Below the pieces are notes generated by a model. It ran no database searches and was not told the origin of the DNA. It was given only the letters and a program-made list of their open reading frames with translations. DNA of 64,000 nucleotides from Streptococcus castoreus DSM 17536 (GTDB taxonomy: Bacteria; Bacillota; Bacilli; Lactobacillales; Streptococcaceae), in assembly GCF_000425025.1 (NCBI RefSeq), contig NZ_AUKZ01000003.1, forward strand, positions 118,669 through 182,668. Direction: 5' to 3'. The translations under genes and the position numbers were made by a program. Below, piece after piece: positions 1 to 9,556 of the stretch (the stretch's first letter is position 1; each line of letters begins with the position of its first letter).

Positions 1-1
1 C

Positions 2-1135
2 TATCAGCTAGATACGGCGAATAAACAGCAGATTTTGGAAATCACACGCTTGATGAATCGTCAACAAACCGATTTTTATCAGCAGTTAACCGATATTCGT
101 GACGTCTTGCACCAAAGCTTATCAGAAAATAGAGATCGTTCCGACCAGCGCTTAGAAGTGATGAACCAAAGTCTGAGTCAATCCCTTAAAGCCATGCAGG
201 AGTCGAATGAAAAACGGTTAGAAGAAATGCGTCACACTGTTGAAGAAAAATTAGAAGAAACCCTAAAAAATCGTTTACACGCTTCTTTTGAGACGGTTTC
301 TAAGCAGCTAGAGAGCGTTAACCAAGGTTTGGGTGAAATGAGAACTGTCGCACAAGATGTGGGTACCTTAAATAAGGTTTTATCGAATACAAAAACGAGA
401 GGCATCCTAGGTGAACTCCAACTGGGTCAAATAATCGAAGACATTATGACGACTAATCAGTACGAAAGGGAGTTTGTAACGGTTACAGGATCGACGGAGC
501 GAGTTGAATACGCCATCAAATTACCAGGAAATGGTCAAGGAGATTATATTTATTTGCCTATTGATTCAAAATTTCCTTTGGAAGATTATTACCGATTGGA
601 AGATGCCTATGAGGTCGGTGACAAATCGGCTATTGAAGCCAGCCGAAAAGCACTTTTAGCGGCTATTAAACGTTTTGCCAAAGACATCCATAAAAAATAC
701 CTCAATCCGCCGGAAACAACTAATTTTGGAATTATGTTTTTGCCGACTGAGGGACTTTACTCAGAGGTAGTTAGAAATGCTGCTTTCTTTGATAGCCTTC
801 GTCGGGAGGAAGCGATTGTTGTTGCAGGTCCTTCGACCTTATCAGCTTTGCTTAATTCCTTATCTGTCGGTTTTAAGACACTTAATATTCAAAAAAATGC
901 TGATGATATTAGTAAGATTTTAGGCAATGTCAAATTGGAATTTGAAAAATTTGGTGGGCTGCTTGTTAAGGCGCAAAAGCAAATCCATACCGCTAATAAC
1001 ACCTTAGATCAGTTGATGTCAACGCGAACAAATGCCATTATGCGTGCCTTGACTACGGTTGAAACCTATCAAGACCAGTCGACAGCATCTTTGCTAAATA
1101 TGCCGTTGCTAGAAGAGGAAGAAAATGAAAATTAA
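2..1135 (+). CDS. rmuC: RmuC-family protein, 5' end outside window
   Basis: RmuC-family protein (DNA recombination/limitation of inverted-repeat recombination; PD-(D/E)xK-like nuclease fold in the family). The frame is open to the left edge of the window (YQLDTANKQQ...), so the gene is truncated here and the real start lies upstream. The N-terminal part up to about residue 130 is a charged coiled coil with many Glu/Lys/Gln. The conserved RmuC core follows, with GILGELQL, a YIYLPIDSKFP segment and TNFGIMFLPTEGLY. The stop overlaps the next gene by 11 bp, so the two are translationally coupled. The biochemical activity of Gram-positive RmuC is poorly defined, so the family call is firm but the role is inferred. 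Confidence 0.88.
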   Translation, partial: YQLDTANKQQILEITRLMNRQQTDFYQQLTDIRDVLHQSLSENRDRSDQRLEVMNQSLSQSLKAMQESNEKRLEEMRHTVEEKLEETLKNRLHASFETVSKQLESVNQGLGEMRTVAQDVGTLNKVLSNTKTRGILGELQLGQIIEDIMTTNQYEREFVTVTGSTERVEYAIKLPGNGQGDYIYLPIDSKFPLEDYYRLEDAYEVGDKSAIEASRKALLAAIKRFAKDIHKKYLNPPETTNFGIMFLPTEGLYSEVVRNAAFFDSLRREEAIVVAGPSTLSALLNSLSVGFKTLNIQKNADDISKILGNVKLEFEKFGGLLVKAQKQIHTANNTLDQLMSTRTNAIMRALTTVETYQDQSTASLLNMPLLEEEENEN

Positions 1136-2063
1136 CCAAATGAAAAAAGACCAGCTTTTTGAAGGTTTTTATCTTATTAAGTCGGCAGAAGTTCGTAAAA
1201 CAAGAGCAGGAAAGGACTTTATCAGCTTTACCTTTCAAGATGATACCGGTGAAATTTCAGGAAACCTCTGGGATGCTCAACCTTATAATGTTGAAGAATT
1301 CGTTGCCGGTAAGGTCATCTTCATGAAAGGTCGTCGTGAAGTTTACAATGGCACCCCTCAAGTCAACCAAATTACCTTGAGAAATGTCAGAGTAGGTGAA
1401 CCTAGCGATCCTAAAGATTTTAAAGAAAAATCACCTGTTAGCATTACGGAAGTGCATGATTATCTAGATCAAATGCTCTTTAAAATTGAAAATGCCACTT
1501 GGCAAAGAATTGTACGAGCACTTTATCGCAAGTACGACAAAGAATTTTACACTTACCCAGCGGCAAAAACCAACCATCATGCTTTTGAGTCCGGTCTGGC
1601 TTATCACACCGCAACAATGGTAAGGTTGGCAGACAGTATCGGTGATATCTATCCTGAATTAAACAAAAGTTTGCTTTTTGCAGGAATCATGTTGCATGAC
1701 CTTGCCAAAGTGTTGGAATTAACAGGGCCAGACAATACAGAGTACACCGTCCGTGGAAATCTGATTGGTCATATCGCCCTGATCAATGAGGAAATCACTA
1801 AGGTTATTACAGAACTTAATATTGATGACAACAAAGAAGAAGTGGTTGTGTTACGCCATGTGATTTTAAGTCATCATGGACAATTGGAATATGGCAGCCC
1901 GGTGCGCCCTCGTATTATGGAAGCGGAAATGATTCACATGATTGATAATATTGATGCCAATATGATGATGATGGCAACTGCACTCAATCGAGTTGGTGAA
2001 GGTGAGATGACCAACCGTATCTTTGCGATGGATAATCGTTCTTTCTATAAACCAAGGTATTAA
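1125..2063 (+). CDS. yhaM: 3'-5' exoribonuclease YhaM (OB-fold plus HD domain)
   Basis: YhaM/Cbf1-type 3'-5' exonuclease acting on RNA and single-stranded DNA. Residues ~10-110 form an OB-fold nucleic-acid-binding domain (KDFISFTFQDDTGEISGNLW). Residues ~150-290 form an HD phosphohydrolase domain with metal-binding histidines, including the MLHDLAKVLEL motif and a later HHG. The 312-aa length is normal. The start at 1125 is preceded by AGAGGAAG and lies inside the end of rmuC. A second Met at codon 6 is a less likely start. A hairpin with a T run follows the stop, so rmuC-yhaM ends a transcription unit. Confidence 0.93.
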   Translation: MKINQMKKDQLFEGFYLIKSAEVRKTRAGKDFISFTFQDDTGEISGNLWDAQPYNVEEFVAGKVIFMKGRREVYNGTPQVNQITLRNVRVGEPSDPKDFKEKSPVSITEVHDYLDQMLFKIENATWQRIVRALYRKYDKEFYTYPAAKTNHHAFESGLAYHTATMVRLADSIGDIYPELNKSLLFAGIMLHDLAKVLELTGPDNTEYTVRGNLIGHIALINEEITKVITELNIDDNKEEVVVLRHVILSHHGQLEYGSPVRPRIMEAEMIHMIDNIDANMMMMATALNRVGEGEMTNRIFAMDNRSFYKPRY

Positions 2064-2092
2064 TAACAGGCTTAGTGATCATCTTGAAGAAA

Positions 2093-2126
2093 AACGAGCA
2101 TTTCTTTTGTGGAATGTTCGTTTTTT
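2093..2126 (+). terminator. Intrinsic terminator after yhaM
   Basis: AACGAGCATT (2093-2102) pairs with AATGTTCGTT (2113-2122), with one G-U, around a 10-nt loop, followed by a T run. It ends rmuC-yhaM just before the purR promoter. Confidence 0.85.
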
Positions 2127-2136
2127 GCGAGCTTTG

Positions 2137-2145
2137 TGGTATAAT
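2137..2145 (+). promoter_or_regulatory. purR promoter, extended -10
   Basis: TGGTATAAT is an extended -10 (TGnTATAAT), 30 bp before the purR ATG. No good -35 hexamer is visible at the normal distance; the position is occupied by the tail of the preceding terminator. Confidence 0.7.
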
Positions 2146-2174
2146 ATTGAAAAGTACACAAAAATGGGGAAAAT

Positions 2175-2996
2175 ATGAAATTAAGACGAAGTGAGCGTAT
2201 GGTTGTTATTTCAAATTATTTAATCAACAATCCATACAAATTAACAAGTTTGAATACTTTTGCAACAAAATATGAGGCCGCAAAATCATCTATCTCAGAG
2301 GATATTGCTATTATAAAAAAAGCTTTTGAAGAAGCAAATATTGGGGAGATTGACACGCTAACAGGAGCTAGCGGTGGAGTGATTTTTACACCAAGTATTT
2401 CAGAAACAGAAGCACGTGCCATTGTTGAGGAATTGTGTCAACGTTTGTCAGAAAACAGTCGTATTCTGCCTGGGGGGTATATTTACCTTTCAGACCTGTT
2501 GAGCACACCAAAAATTTTACAAAATATTGGTCGTATTATTGCGAATGCCTTTAAAGGGCAACAAATTGATGCTGTAATGACAGTTGCTACAAAGGGGGTT
2601 CCTTTGGCGAATGCAGTCGCTAATATTTTGAATGTTCCTTTTGTCATTGTGCGACGTGATTTGAAAATCACAGAAGGCTCAACTGTTTCCGTCAATTACG
2701 CCAGCGCCTCGAGTGATCGTATTGAAAAGATGTTCTTGTCGAAACGAAGTTTAAAACCAAACAGCCGTGTCTTAATTGTTGACGACTTTTTAAAAGGCGG
2801 GGGAACCATTACAGGGATGATCAGCCTTTTGTCAGAATTTGATAGCACGCTAGTTGGTGTGGCTGTTTTTGCAGAAAATGCCCAGTCAGAACGTGAACAA
2901 ATGACTTTTAAATCCTTGTTAAAAGTATCAGAGATTGATGTCAAAAATAATAATGTTGTTGTGGAAGTCGGAAATATTTTCGATGACTGTGAATAA
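2175..2996 (+). CDS. purR: Purine operon repressor PurR
   Basis: PurR transcriptional regulator of purine synthesis and transport genes. Residues 1-75 form a winged-helix DNA-binding domain (RRSERMVVISNYLINNP). Residues ~80-273 form a phosphoribosyltransferase-like effector domain with the PRPP-binding loop VLIVDDFLKGGGTITGM at ~197-213. In this family the domain senses PRPP and does not catalyse transfer. The 273-aa length is typical. The start is supported by GGGGA 5 bp upstream. I saw no obvious PurBox pair in front of its own promoter. PurR of S. pyogenes has been linked to virulence gene control; that is family knowledge and is not shown here. Confidence 0.95.
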   Translation: MKLRRSERMVVISNYLINNPYKLTSLNTFATKYEAAKSSISEDIAIIKKAFEEANIGEIDTLTGASGGVIFTPSISETEARAIVEELCQRLSENSRILPGGYIYLSDLLSTPKILQNIGRIIANAFKGQQIDAVMTVATKGVPLANAVANILNVPFVIVRRDLKITEGSTVSVNYASASSDRIEKMFLSKRSLKPNSRVLIVDDFLKGGGTITGMISLLSEFDSTLVGVAVFAENAQSEREQMTFKSLLKVSEIDVKNNNVVVEVGNIFDDCE

Positions 2997-3014
2997 GCGA
3001 GAAAAGGAGTGAAA

Positions 3015-5528
3015 ATGGAATTAGACCAATCAAAACCAAATCAGGTTAAGCAAAAGATTGCCTTAACCTCAACAATTGCTCTATTGAGTGCGAGTGTTGG
3101 AGTATCACATCACGTAAAAGCAGATGATTTAAAATCATCAGATGAAACCAAGGCAAGTAACACAAACGAAGATGGTTTGGTACGACCAAAAACTTTTGAG
3201 GAGGCTATGGCAACGGTTAAAACGGTTGAAGCAAGTCTCAATCAACAAAGACAAGCTTTGTCAGAAACAGAAGCTAGCCTCTCAGAAACAGAAGCAGAAG
3301 TTACCCAATTAGAAGCAACCAAGACAGACCAAGAAGCGGAACTTGTTTCTGCAAAAACAGTTTATGAGGAAGCGACAACGATTAGCAAAGAAGCGCTTGC
3401 TGCCCAAGTAAAAGAACATCAAGCACAGTTGCTAACGACAGAAAAGGACCTTGTTGAAGCAGAGACAGACAGTCAAACAAAGTCAGCAGAGCTTGCCAAA
3501 CAAGAGCAAGTGATTACAACAGAAAGTGACCAAGCTAAAACCCTAGCACAACAAGTGGCTGCTGCTGAACAAAATGTGTCTCAATTAAATGACATGATCA
3601 CTAAGCCTAAAGCAATTTCTGAAGAAGCACAGGCAGCAAAAGACAGTACCAAGCTTGTGGCAGATCAGTTACAACAAGCTAAGGCGGATTTGGAAAGTCA
3701 AAAAGAAACGGTTAAAGCCCAACTGACACAAGATTTAGCCGCAAATAAAGCAGCTCTAGCCGACAAAGAAGCAGAATTAAAACGGCTAGAAATGGCTACT
3801 CCTACGGGACAAAGCAGTATTGTCGGAAACAATACCATGCGTTTGCCGGATCAATATCCATTTGAAGAAATCAAAAAGTTAGCAGCAAGTGGCTATATTG
3901 GTACGGCTAGCTATAATAAATATTATAGCGAGCATGCCCAAGAGATTATTTCTAAAGCAACACCAGGTGATCAACTCAATCAATATATTGATATTCCATC
4001 GGATCTGACACGTGTTGTAGATCCGGATAATCTGACGCCAGAAGTCCAAAATGAACTCGCTCAGTTTGCTGCACAAATGCTAAACGCTGTTCGGCAACAA
4101 CTTGGTCTACCTCCGGTGGTTGTCACAGCGGGCTCGCAAGAGTTTGCCCGTTTGTTAAGTAAAAGTTATAAACAAACACATGGCAATGTGAGACCGTCAT
4201 TTGTTTATGGTCAACCAGGAGTTTCTGGTCACTATGGTGTCGGTCCTCATGACAAAACGATTATTGAAGCTTCTGCGGAATCGGTAGGACTTCGTAAAAA
4301 TGATGACAACATGTATGAGAATCTTGGTGCTTTCAATGATGTTCGTACGGTTAATGGGATTAAACGTGGCATCTATGACTGTATTAAGTACATGCTATTT
4401 AATGATCATTTGCATGGGAATACCTATGGGCATGCGGTTAACTTCTTGAGAGTAGATAAAAACAACCCAAGTGCTCCAGTTTATCTTGGTTTTTCAACAA
4501 GTGGTGTGCAATCATTGACGGAACATTTTGTTATTTTCCCAGAGTCAAATATTGTTAATCACAGTCGCTTTGATAAGACTCAACTGACTGCATCGGGCAA
4601 CACACAAGATTATTCGACAAGAACAGCAGCCTTATCAGCCAATATTGCGACAATTAAAGAGAAAATAGCTTCACTTGAAAGTCGTTTGACAGCTATTGAT
4701 GCCGAAGCAGAAGTGGTGGCAGCACAAACGAGAGTGAAACAATTGCAGGAAAAATTAGAGATCGCTGCTAATCACTCAGAAAAATTGAATCGCCAGGTCG
4801 AACAGTTGAGCAACACTAAGGGTGCTTTAAGATCACAGCTGATGTCTGCAAAGAGTGAACAGGCTAAGTTACAGACGGAGTTAGACCAAGTTTTAGCGAA
4901 ATTAGCTTCATCAAAAGTAACACTTCATCAAATGAAAGCTGCAACTGATCAAGCTAATGCCAAGGTAGCAAATTTGCTTGCAAAGAAAGCAGAATTAGAG
5001 AAACTGATTGATTTTAAGACAAATCCAAACCGTATTCAATTGGCACGTGAGCGAGTTGAACATGCCGAAAAAGATTTAGCCGGAACAAAGGCAAAATTAG
5101 TCACTGCTCAAGAGACTCTAGAAGGGTTGCGAAGTAAGAAAACAAGTCTTGCCACTGCCATCACAACAGCGGAGCATCAGTTAAGTTTGCTAAAAACATT
5201 GGCTAAGGAAAAAGAGAGACGTCATCCAGAAGTGGCAATTGTTAAAGAAACGAGTCGTTCTTTGGGCGGAGTTACAGAACAAGCCATTGACAATCCAACT
5301 CTTGTAAGACAAGATTCTAAATTAATTGCTTCAAATGCTATTGTTTCTAAAGTCGCTTCAGCGGTTAAGGAAAGTGCGAACAAAAAATCTTATGGCAAGA
5401 CTTCTGTAAGTAACAGAACCTCTAAAGTTGATGAGAGTACGCAACTTGCCCTCAAGGCAGGGATTGTCATGTTAGCTGCGGTTGGTTTAGCTGGTGTTAA
5501 ATTTCGTAAAAAATCAAGTGGCGAGTAA
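3015..5528 (+). CDS. SpyAD-type surface adhesion/division protein
   Basis: Homologue of the S. pyogenes surface protein SpyAD (SPy0269, 'surface exclusion protein' in older annotation), reported to act in host-cell adhesion and cell division. Residues 1-36 are a signal peptide ending HHVKA. Residues ~55-275 and ~555-735 are long Glu/Gln/Ala/Lys-rich coiled coils. Between them, ~285-540, is a globular CAP/SEC10-PgrA-like domain (LTPEVQNELAQFAAQML, SFVYGQPGVSGHYGVGPHDK). The C-terminus has a hydrophobic stretch and basic tail (GIVMLAAVGLAGVKFRKK) but no LPXTG motif; my memory of the S. pyogenes protein is that it lacks one too. I chose the ATG at 3015, 5 bp after AAAAGGAG, over the GTG at 3009 that overlaps the ribosome site. 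At ~837 aa it is somewhat shorter than the GAS protein. Confidence 0.88.
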   Translation: MELDQSKPNQVKQKIALTSTIALLSASVGVSHHVKADDLKSSDETKASNTNEDGLVRPKTFEEAMATVKTVEASLNQQRQALSETEASLSETEAEVTQLEATKTDQEAELVSAKTVYEEATTISKEALAAQVKEHQAQLLTTEKDLVEAETDSQTKSAELAKQEQVITTESDQAKTLAQQVAAAEQNVSQLNDMITKPKAISEEAQAAKDSTKLVADQLQQAKADLESQKETVKAQLTQDLAANKAALADKEAELKRLEMATPTGQSSIVGNNTMRLPDQYPFEEIKKLAASGYIGTASYNKYYSEHAQEIISKATPGDQLNQYIDIPSDLTRVVDPDNLTPEVQNELAQFAAQMLNAVRQQLGLPPVVVTAGSQEFARLLSKSYKQTHGNVRPSFVYGQPGVSGHYGVGPHDKTIIEASAESVGLRKNDDNMYENLGAFNDVRTVNGIKRGIYDCIKYMLFNDHLHGNTYGHAVNFLRVDKNNPSAPVYLGFSTSGVQSLTEHFVIFPESNIVNHSRFDKTQLTASGNTQDYSTRTAALSANIATIKEKIASLESRLTAIDAEAEVVAAQTRVKQLQEKLEIAANHSEKLNRQVEQLSNTKGALRSQLMSAKSEQAKLQTELDQVLAKLASSKVTLHQMKAATDQANAKVANLLAKKAELEKLIDFKTNPNRIQLARERVEHAEKDLAGTKAKLVTAQETLEGLRSKKTSLATAITTAEHQLSLLKTLAKEKERRHPEVAIVKETSRSLGGVTEQAIDNPTLVRQDSKLIASNAIVSKVASAVKESANKKSYGKTSVSNRTSKVDESTQLALKAGIVMLAAVGLAGVKFRKKSSGE

Positions 5529-5639
5529 AAAGCTTTGCCAAACAGATATGAGGCAAAAAAGCTGCCCGTAAAATCATAAAACATTATGAAATTAGCGATA
5601 GAATGTTCTGATTCTAATGCATAAAACAAGAAATTTTAT

Positions 5640-5668
5640 TTGACAAAAGTACCGTTGTATGTTATCAT
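5640..5668 (+). promoter_or_regulatory. rpsL promoter
   Basis: TTGACA (5640-5645), a 17-bp spacer and TATCAT (5663-5668) make a near-consensus sigma-A promoter. It gives a ~130-nt leader before rpsL. Confidence 0.82.
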
Positions 5669-5684
5669 GTTAGACGGTACTTTT
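5645..5684 (+). repeat. Perfect 11-bp inverted repeat across the rpsL promoter
   Basis: AAAAGTACCGT (5645-5655) and ACGGTACTTTT (5674-5684) are exact reverse complements separated by 18 bp. The left arm begins at the last base of the -35, and the -10 is in the loop. It could be an operator, or a terminator for the upstream SpyAD transcript since the right arm ends in T residues. Confidence 0.75.
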
Positions 5685-5805
5685 TACTTTTGGTCTCTCA
5701 AAAGTGTACAGAGACGTGCTGACAATTGTTGCAAAAAGTGCACCGGATATGGGCTGTCACCAAGTGCTATATCAACCAAAAATAAAAAAACACAGGAGAA
5801 TGTAG

Positions 5806-6219
5806 ATGCCTACAATTAACCAGTTGGTACGTAAACCACGTAAATCTAAAATTGAAAAATCAGATTCACCAGCTTTGAACATTGGTTATAACAGTCATAA
5901 AAAAGTTCAAACTAAGCTGGCTGCGCCACAAAAACGTGGAGTTGCCACTCGTGTTGGAACAATGACCCCTAAAAAACCCAACTCAGCCCTTCGTAAATTC
6001 GCTCGTGTACGTTTGAGCAACCTTATTGAAGTAACTGCCTATATCCCAGGTATCGGTCATAACTTACAAGAACACAGTGTTGTTCTTATTCGTGGTGGGC
6101 GTGTAAAAGACCTTCCAGGGGTACGTTACCATATTGTTCGTGGTGCACTTGATACTGCAGGTGTTGCTGACCGTAAGCAAGGCCGTTCTAAATACGGTGC
6201 GAAACGTCCAAAAGGATAA
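5806..6219 (+). CDS. rpsL: 30S ribosomal protein S12
   Basis: S12, part of the 30S decoding centre. At 137 aa it carries the conserved [11 protein letters not shown] and [13 protein letters not shown] loops. Lys56 in the first loop and Lys in the second are the wild-type residues whose substitution gives streptomycin resistance, so the sequence predicts susceptibility at this site. CACAGGAGAA precedes the ATG. It is the first gene of the str operon, with rpsG 20 bp downstream. Confidence 0.98.
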   Translation: MPTINQLVRKPRKSKIEKSDSPALNIGYNSHKKVQTKLAAPQKRGVATRVGTMTPKKPNSALRKFARVRLSNLIEVTAYIPGIGHNLQEHSVVLIRGGRVKDLPGVRYHIVRGALDTAGVADRKQGRSKYGAKRPKG

Positions 6220-6239
6220 TAGAAGGGGGATAAGAAACA

Positions 6240-6710
6240 ATGAGTCGTAAAAATCAAGCGCCTAAGCGCGAAGTATTACCAGATCCATTATATAACTCAA
6301 AAATCGTAACGCGTCTTATCAACCGTGTTATGCTTGATGGTAAACGTGGTACAGCTGCAACTATCGTTTACGATGCTTTCAACGCTATCAAAGAAGCAAC
6401 AGGAACTGATGCTCTTGAAGTATTTGAAACAGCAATGGAAAACATCATGCCTGTACTTGAAGTACGTGCCCGCCGTGTTGGTGGTTCTAACTACCAAGTT
6501 CCAGTTGAAGTTCGTCCAGAACGTCGTACAACACTTGGACTTCGCTGGTTGGTAAATGCATCACGTGCCCGTGGTGAACACACTATGAAAGATCGTCTTG
6601 CAAAAGAAATCATGGATGCTGCAAATAACACAGGTGCATCAGTTAAAAAACGTGAAGACACTCATAAAATGGCTGAAGCAAACCGTGCCTTTGCACACTT
6701 CCGTTGGTAA
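6240..6710 (+). CDS. rpsG: 30S ribosomal protein S7
   Basis: S7 nucleates assembly of the 30S head and contacts the E-site tRNA. The 156-aa length is standard, with [14 protein letters not shown] and the basic [16 protein letters not shown] hairpin. It lies 20 bp behind rpsL with AGAAGGGGG as ribosome site. In the usual str operon fusA follows closely; here a 560-bp spacer with its own terminator intervenes. Confidence 0.98.
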   Translation: MSRKNQAPKREVLPDPLYNSKIVTRLINRVMLDGKRGTAATIVYDAFNAIKEATGTDALEVFETAMENIMPVLEVRARRVGGSNYQVPVEVRPERRTTLGLRWLVNASRARGEHTMKDRLAKEIMDAANNTGASVKKREDTHKMAEANRAFAHFRW

Positions 6711-7222
6711 GATAGGATGTTTTAGCGGTAAGCAAATGCTAGTTAAAATAGGGAAGTTGACGAAGAAACGTCAGTTTCTAGGAGATCATCTTTTTGGTAG
6801 ATATTTGTAGCTAAAACGCAATTAGGGACAAGATACGAAGGCATATAGAACGCAAAGTGAAAATAGGAAACTTGGAGGAGATTTCTATCTCTAGGAAAGT
6901 TTATCTTTTTCGCACAGCGTTTAGCCTGAGGTCATTTAACAGGATACAGAACTCGCCAAGACATCCGTATGAAAATAGGGAATCACGATCGGATGTAAAG
7001 GCATCCAATGGGGTTTGTCCTTTTCACTAGGATTTTAGGGGGAGTTCAATGGTCCAAGCGTTTAACCGGAGTTCAGTTACTAAGGTACTAAAACAGCTAA
7101 ACTTTGAATAATTCCGGATTTTAAATGAGACGTTTCGTCTATTTTCAGCTTAACCTTGGTCCATGGTCTTAGATGCCAGAAAATAACTAGCAAAACGGGT
7201 AGGTCCTGCCTATCCGTTTTTT
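6711..7222 (+). ncRNA. Structured untranslated RNA region between rpsG and fusA
   Basis: The 560-bp gap between rpsG and fusA has no open frame of note but many stem-loops. Examples are GAAGTTGACG (6753-6762) with CGTCAGTTTC (6769-6778); AAACTT..AAGTTT around a GGAGAT/ATCTCT inner stem (6868-6902); GGATG/CATCC near 6990-7006; and AGACG/CGTCT near 7129-7141. Three of the hairpins start with GAAAATAGG, and the octamer GGAGTTCA occurs at 7041 and 7068. The region ends in a strong terminator at 7194. It would be transcribed as a 3' extension of rpsL-rpsG, or as a separate small RNA. No known RNA family is recognised. Confidence 0.5.
7194..7222 (+). terminator. Terminator ending the rpsL-rpsG transcript
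   Basis: AACGGGTAGG (7194-7203) pairs with CCTATCCGTT (7209-7218) over a 5-nt loop, followed by TTTT. It sits ~50 bp before fusA and separates it from rpsG. Confidence 0.88.
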
Positions 7223-7230
7223 ATAAATAA

Positions 7231-7239
7231 TGCTATAAT
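7231..7239 (+). promoter_or_regulatory. fusA promoter, extended -10
   Basis: TGCTATAAT directly after the terminator gives fusA its own promoter and a short leader of ~25 nt. Confidence 0.75.
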
Positions 7240-7270
7240 TAAAAAGTAAACTAAAAAATAGGAGAAACAC

Positions 7271-9349
7271 ATGGCTCGCGAATTTTCACTTGCAAAAACT
7301 CGTAATATCGGTATCATGGCTCACGTTGATGCTGGTAAAACAACTACAACAGAGCGTATCCTTTATTACACTGGTAAAATCCATAAAATCGGTGAAACAC
7401 ACGAAGGTGCCTCTCAAATGGACTGGATGGAGCAAGAACAAGAACGTGGTATCACAATCACTTCTGCTGCTACTACAGCTCAATGGGATGGACACCGTGT
7501 TAACATCATTGACACCCCAGGACACGTGGACTTCACAATTGAAGTGCAACGTTCTCTCCGCGTTCTTGACGGTGCTGTAACCGTTCTTGACTCACAATCA
7601 GGTGTTGAACCTCAAACGGAAACCGTTTGGCGTCAAGCTACTGAATACGGTGTTCCACGTATCGTTTTTGCCAACAAAATGGACAAAATCGGTGCGGACT
7701 TCCTTTATTCAGTACAAACCCTTCATGACCGTCTTCAAGCTAATGCTCATCCGATCCAATTACCAATCGGCGCAGAAGATGATTTCCGAGGGATCATTGA
7801 CTTAATCAAGATGAAAGCTGAAATCTATACTAATGACCTTGGTACAGATATTCTTGAAGAAGATATTCCAGAGGAATACTTAGAACAAGCTCAAGAATAC
7901 CGTGAAAAATTGGTCGAAGCGGTTGCTGAAACTGACGAAGACTTAATGATGAAATACCTTGAAGGTGAAGAAATCACTAACGAAGAATTGGTTGCTGGTA
8001 TCCGTAAAGCAACTATCAATGTTGAGTTCTTTCCAGTTCTTTGTGGTTCTGCCTTCAAAAACAAAGGGGTTCAATTGATGCTTGATGCGGTTATCGCATA
8101 CCTTCCAAGCCCACTTGACATTCCTGCAATCAAAGGGATTAACCCAGATACTGATGCCGAAGAGGTACGCCCAGCATCAGATGAAGAGCCGTTTGCAGCG
8201 CTTGCTTTCAAGATTATGACTGACCCATTTGTAGGACGTTTGACATTCTTCCGTGTTTACTCAGGTGTTCTCAATAGCGGTTCATACGTGATGAATACGT
8301 CAAAAGGTAAACGCGAACGTATCGGACGTATCCTTCAAATGCACGCAAACAGCCGCCAAGAAATTGAAACTGTTTATGCTGGAGATATTGCTGCCGCAGT
8401 TGGTTTGAAAGACACAACAACTGGTGATTCGTTGACAGATGAAAAAGCAAAAGTTATTCTTGAATCAATCGAAGTGCCAGAACCAGTTATCCAATTGATG
8501 GTTGAACCAAAATCTAAAGCAGATCAGGATAAAATGGGGGTTGCCCTTCAAAAACTTGCCGAAGAAGACCCAACATTCCGTGTTGAAACAAACGTTGAAA
8601 CTGGTGAGACAGTTATCGCTGGTATGGGTGAGCTTCACCTTGACGTCCTTGTTGACCGTATGCGTCGTGAGTTTAAAGTTGAAGCTAACGTTGGTGCCCC
8701 TCAAGTATCTTACCGTGAAACATTCCGTGCTTCTACACAAGCTCGTGGATTCTTCAAACGCCAATCTGGTGGTAAAGGTCAGTTCGGTGACGTTTGGATC
8801 GAGTTTACACCAAATGAAGAAGGTAAAGGATTTGAGTTTGAAAATGCCATTGTTGGTGGTGTCGTTCCTCGTGAATTCGTTCCTGCTGTTGAAAAAGGGT
8901 TGATCGAATCTATGGCAAATGGTGTTCTTGCTGGCTATCCAATAGTTGACGTCAAAGCTAAGCTTTATGATGGTTCATACCATGATGTTGACTCATCAGA
9001 AACAGCTTTCAAGATTGCAGCGTCTCTTGCCCTTAAAGAAGCAGCTAAATCAGCACAACCAGCGATTCTTGAGCCAATGATGCTTGTGACTATTACAGCG
9101 CCAGAAGACAACCTTGGTGACGTTATGGGTCACGTGACTGCTCGTCGTGGACGTGTTGATGGTATGGAAGCACATGGTAACAGCCAAATCGTACGTGCTT
9201 ATGTGCCACTTGCTGAGATGTTTGGTTATGCAACCGTTCTTCGTTCTGCAACTCAAGGACGTGGTACCTTCATGATGGTATTTGACCACTATGAGGATGT
9301 TCCTAAGTCTGTTCAGGAAGAGATCATTAAGAAAAATAAAGGTGAATAA
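7271..9349 (+). CDS. fusA: Elongation factor G
   Basis: Translocation GTPase EF-G. The N-terminal G domain has G1 [16 protein letters not shown]2 around RGITITSA, G3 DTPGHVDF and G4 NKMDK. Domains II-V follow, with the domain III/V motifs [11 protein letters not shown] and [10 protein letters not shown]. The 692-aa length matches streptococcal EF-G. ATAGGAGAA precedes the ATG. It follows a terminator and has its own -10 element, so it can be expressed independently of rpsL-rpsG. Confidence 0.98.
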   Translation: MAREFSLAKTRNIGIMAHVDAGKTTTTERILYYTGKIHKIGETHEGASQMDWMEQEQERGITITSAATTAQWDGHRVNIIDTPGHVDFTIEVQRSLRVLDGAVTVLDSQSGVEPQTETVWRQATEYGVPRIVFANKMDKIGADFLYSVQTLHDRLQANAHPIQLPIGAEDDFRGIIDLIKMKAEIYTNDLGTDILEEDIPEEYLEQAQEYREKLVEAVAETDEDLMMKYLEGEEITNEELVAGIRKATINVEFFPVLCGSAFKNKGVQLMLDAVIAYLPSPLDIPAIKGINPDTDAEEVRPASDEEPFAALAFKIMTDPFVGRLTFFRVYSGVLNSGSYVMNTSKGKRERIGRILQMHANSRQEIETVYAGDIAAAVGLKDTTTGDSLTDEKAKVILESIEVPEPVIQLMVEPKSKADQDKMGVALQKLAEEDPTFRVETNVETGETVIAGMGELHLDVLVDRMRREFKVEANVGAPQVSYRETFRASTQARGFFKRQSGGKGQFGDVWIEFTPNEEGKGFEFENAIVGGVVPREFVPAVEKGLIESMANGVLAGYPIVDVKAKLYDGSYHDVDSSETAFKIAASLALKEAAKSAQPAILEPMMLVTITAPEDNLGDVMGHVTARRGRVDGMEAHGNSQIVRAYVPLAEMFGYATVLRSATQGRGTFMMVFDHYEDVPKSVQEEIIKKNKGE

Positions 9350-9360
9350 TCGCTACTGAG

Positions 9361-9391
9361 AGGTCAAGGATTGCGTTCCTGACCTTTTTTT
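9361..9391 (+). terminator. Terminator after fusA
   Basis: AGGTCA-AGGA pairs with TCC-TGACCT (9361-9385) with a one-base bulge, followed by seven T residues. Confidence 0.88.
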
Positions 9392-9527
9392 GTGCTTATT
9401 TTAGTGGTGAAAATAGCAGAGCGAATCTCTTATTTGATGCATAATTAAGAGTAGGAAGGATTTAAAAATATCGCATTTTAAGCAGGTAAATTAAGGACTT
9501 TCTAGTTTATGAAAATGACTAATATAT

Positions 9528-9556
9528 TTGCATTTTTTCAGAAATAGTTATATAAT
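9528..9556 (+). promoter_or_regulatory. gapA promoter
   Basis: TTGCAT (9528-9533), a 17-bp spacer and TATAAT (9551-9556). The 318-bp fusA-gapA gap otherwise holds the fusA terminator, an AT-rich stretch with one CTCTTA/TAAGAG dyad near 9428-9450, and a ~105-nt leader. Confidence 0.85.

Noticed and set aside
5531..5565. TTTGCC/GGCAAA hairpin just after the SpyAD gene
   Set aside because: The stem is only six bases and no T run follows, so I did not call it a terminator.
9534..9548. CodY-like TTTTCAGAAAT in the gapA promoter
   Set aside because: Only about 10 of 15 consensus positions match, which is expected by chance in AT-rich DNA.
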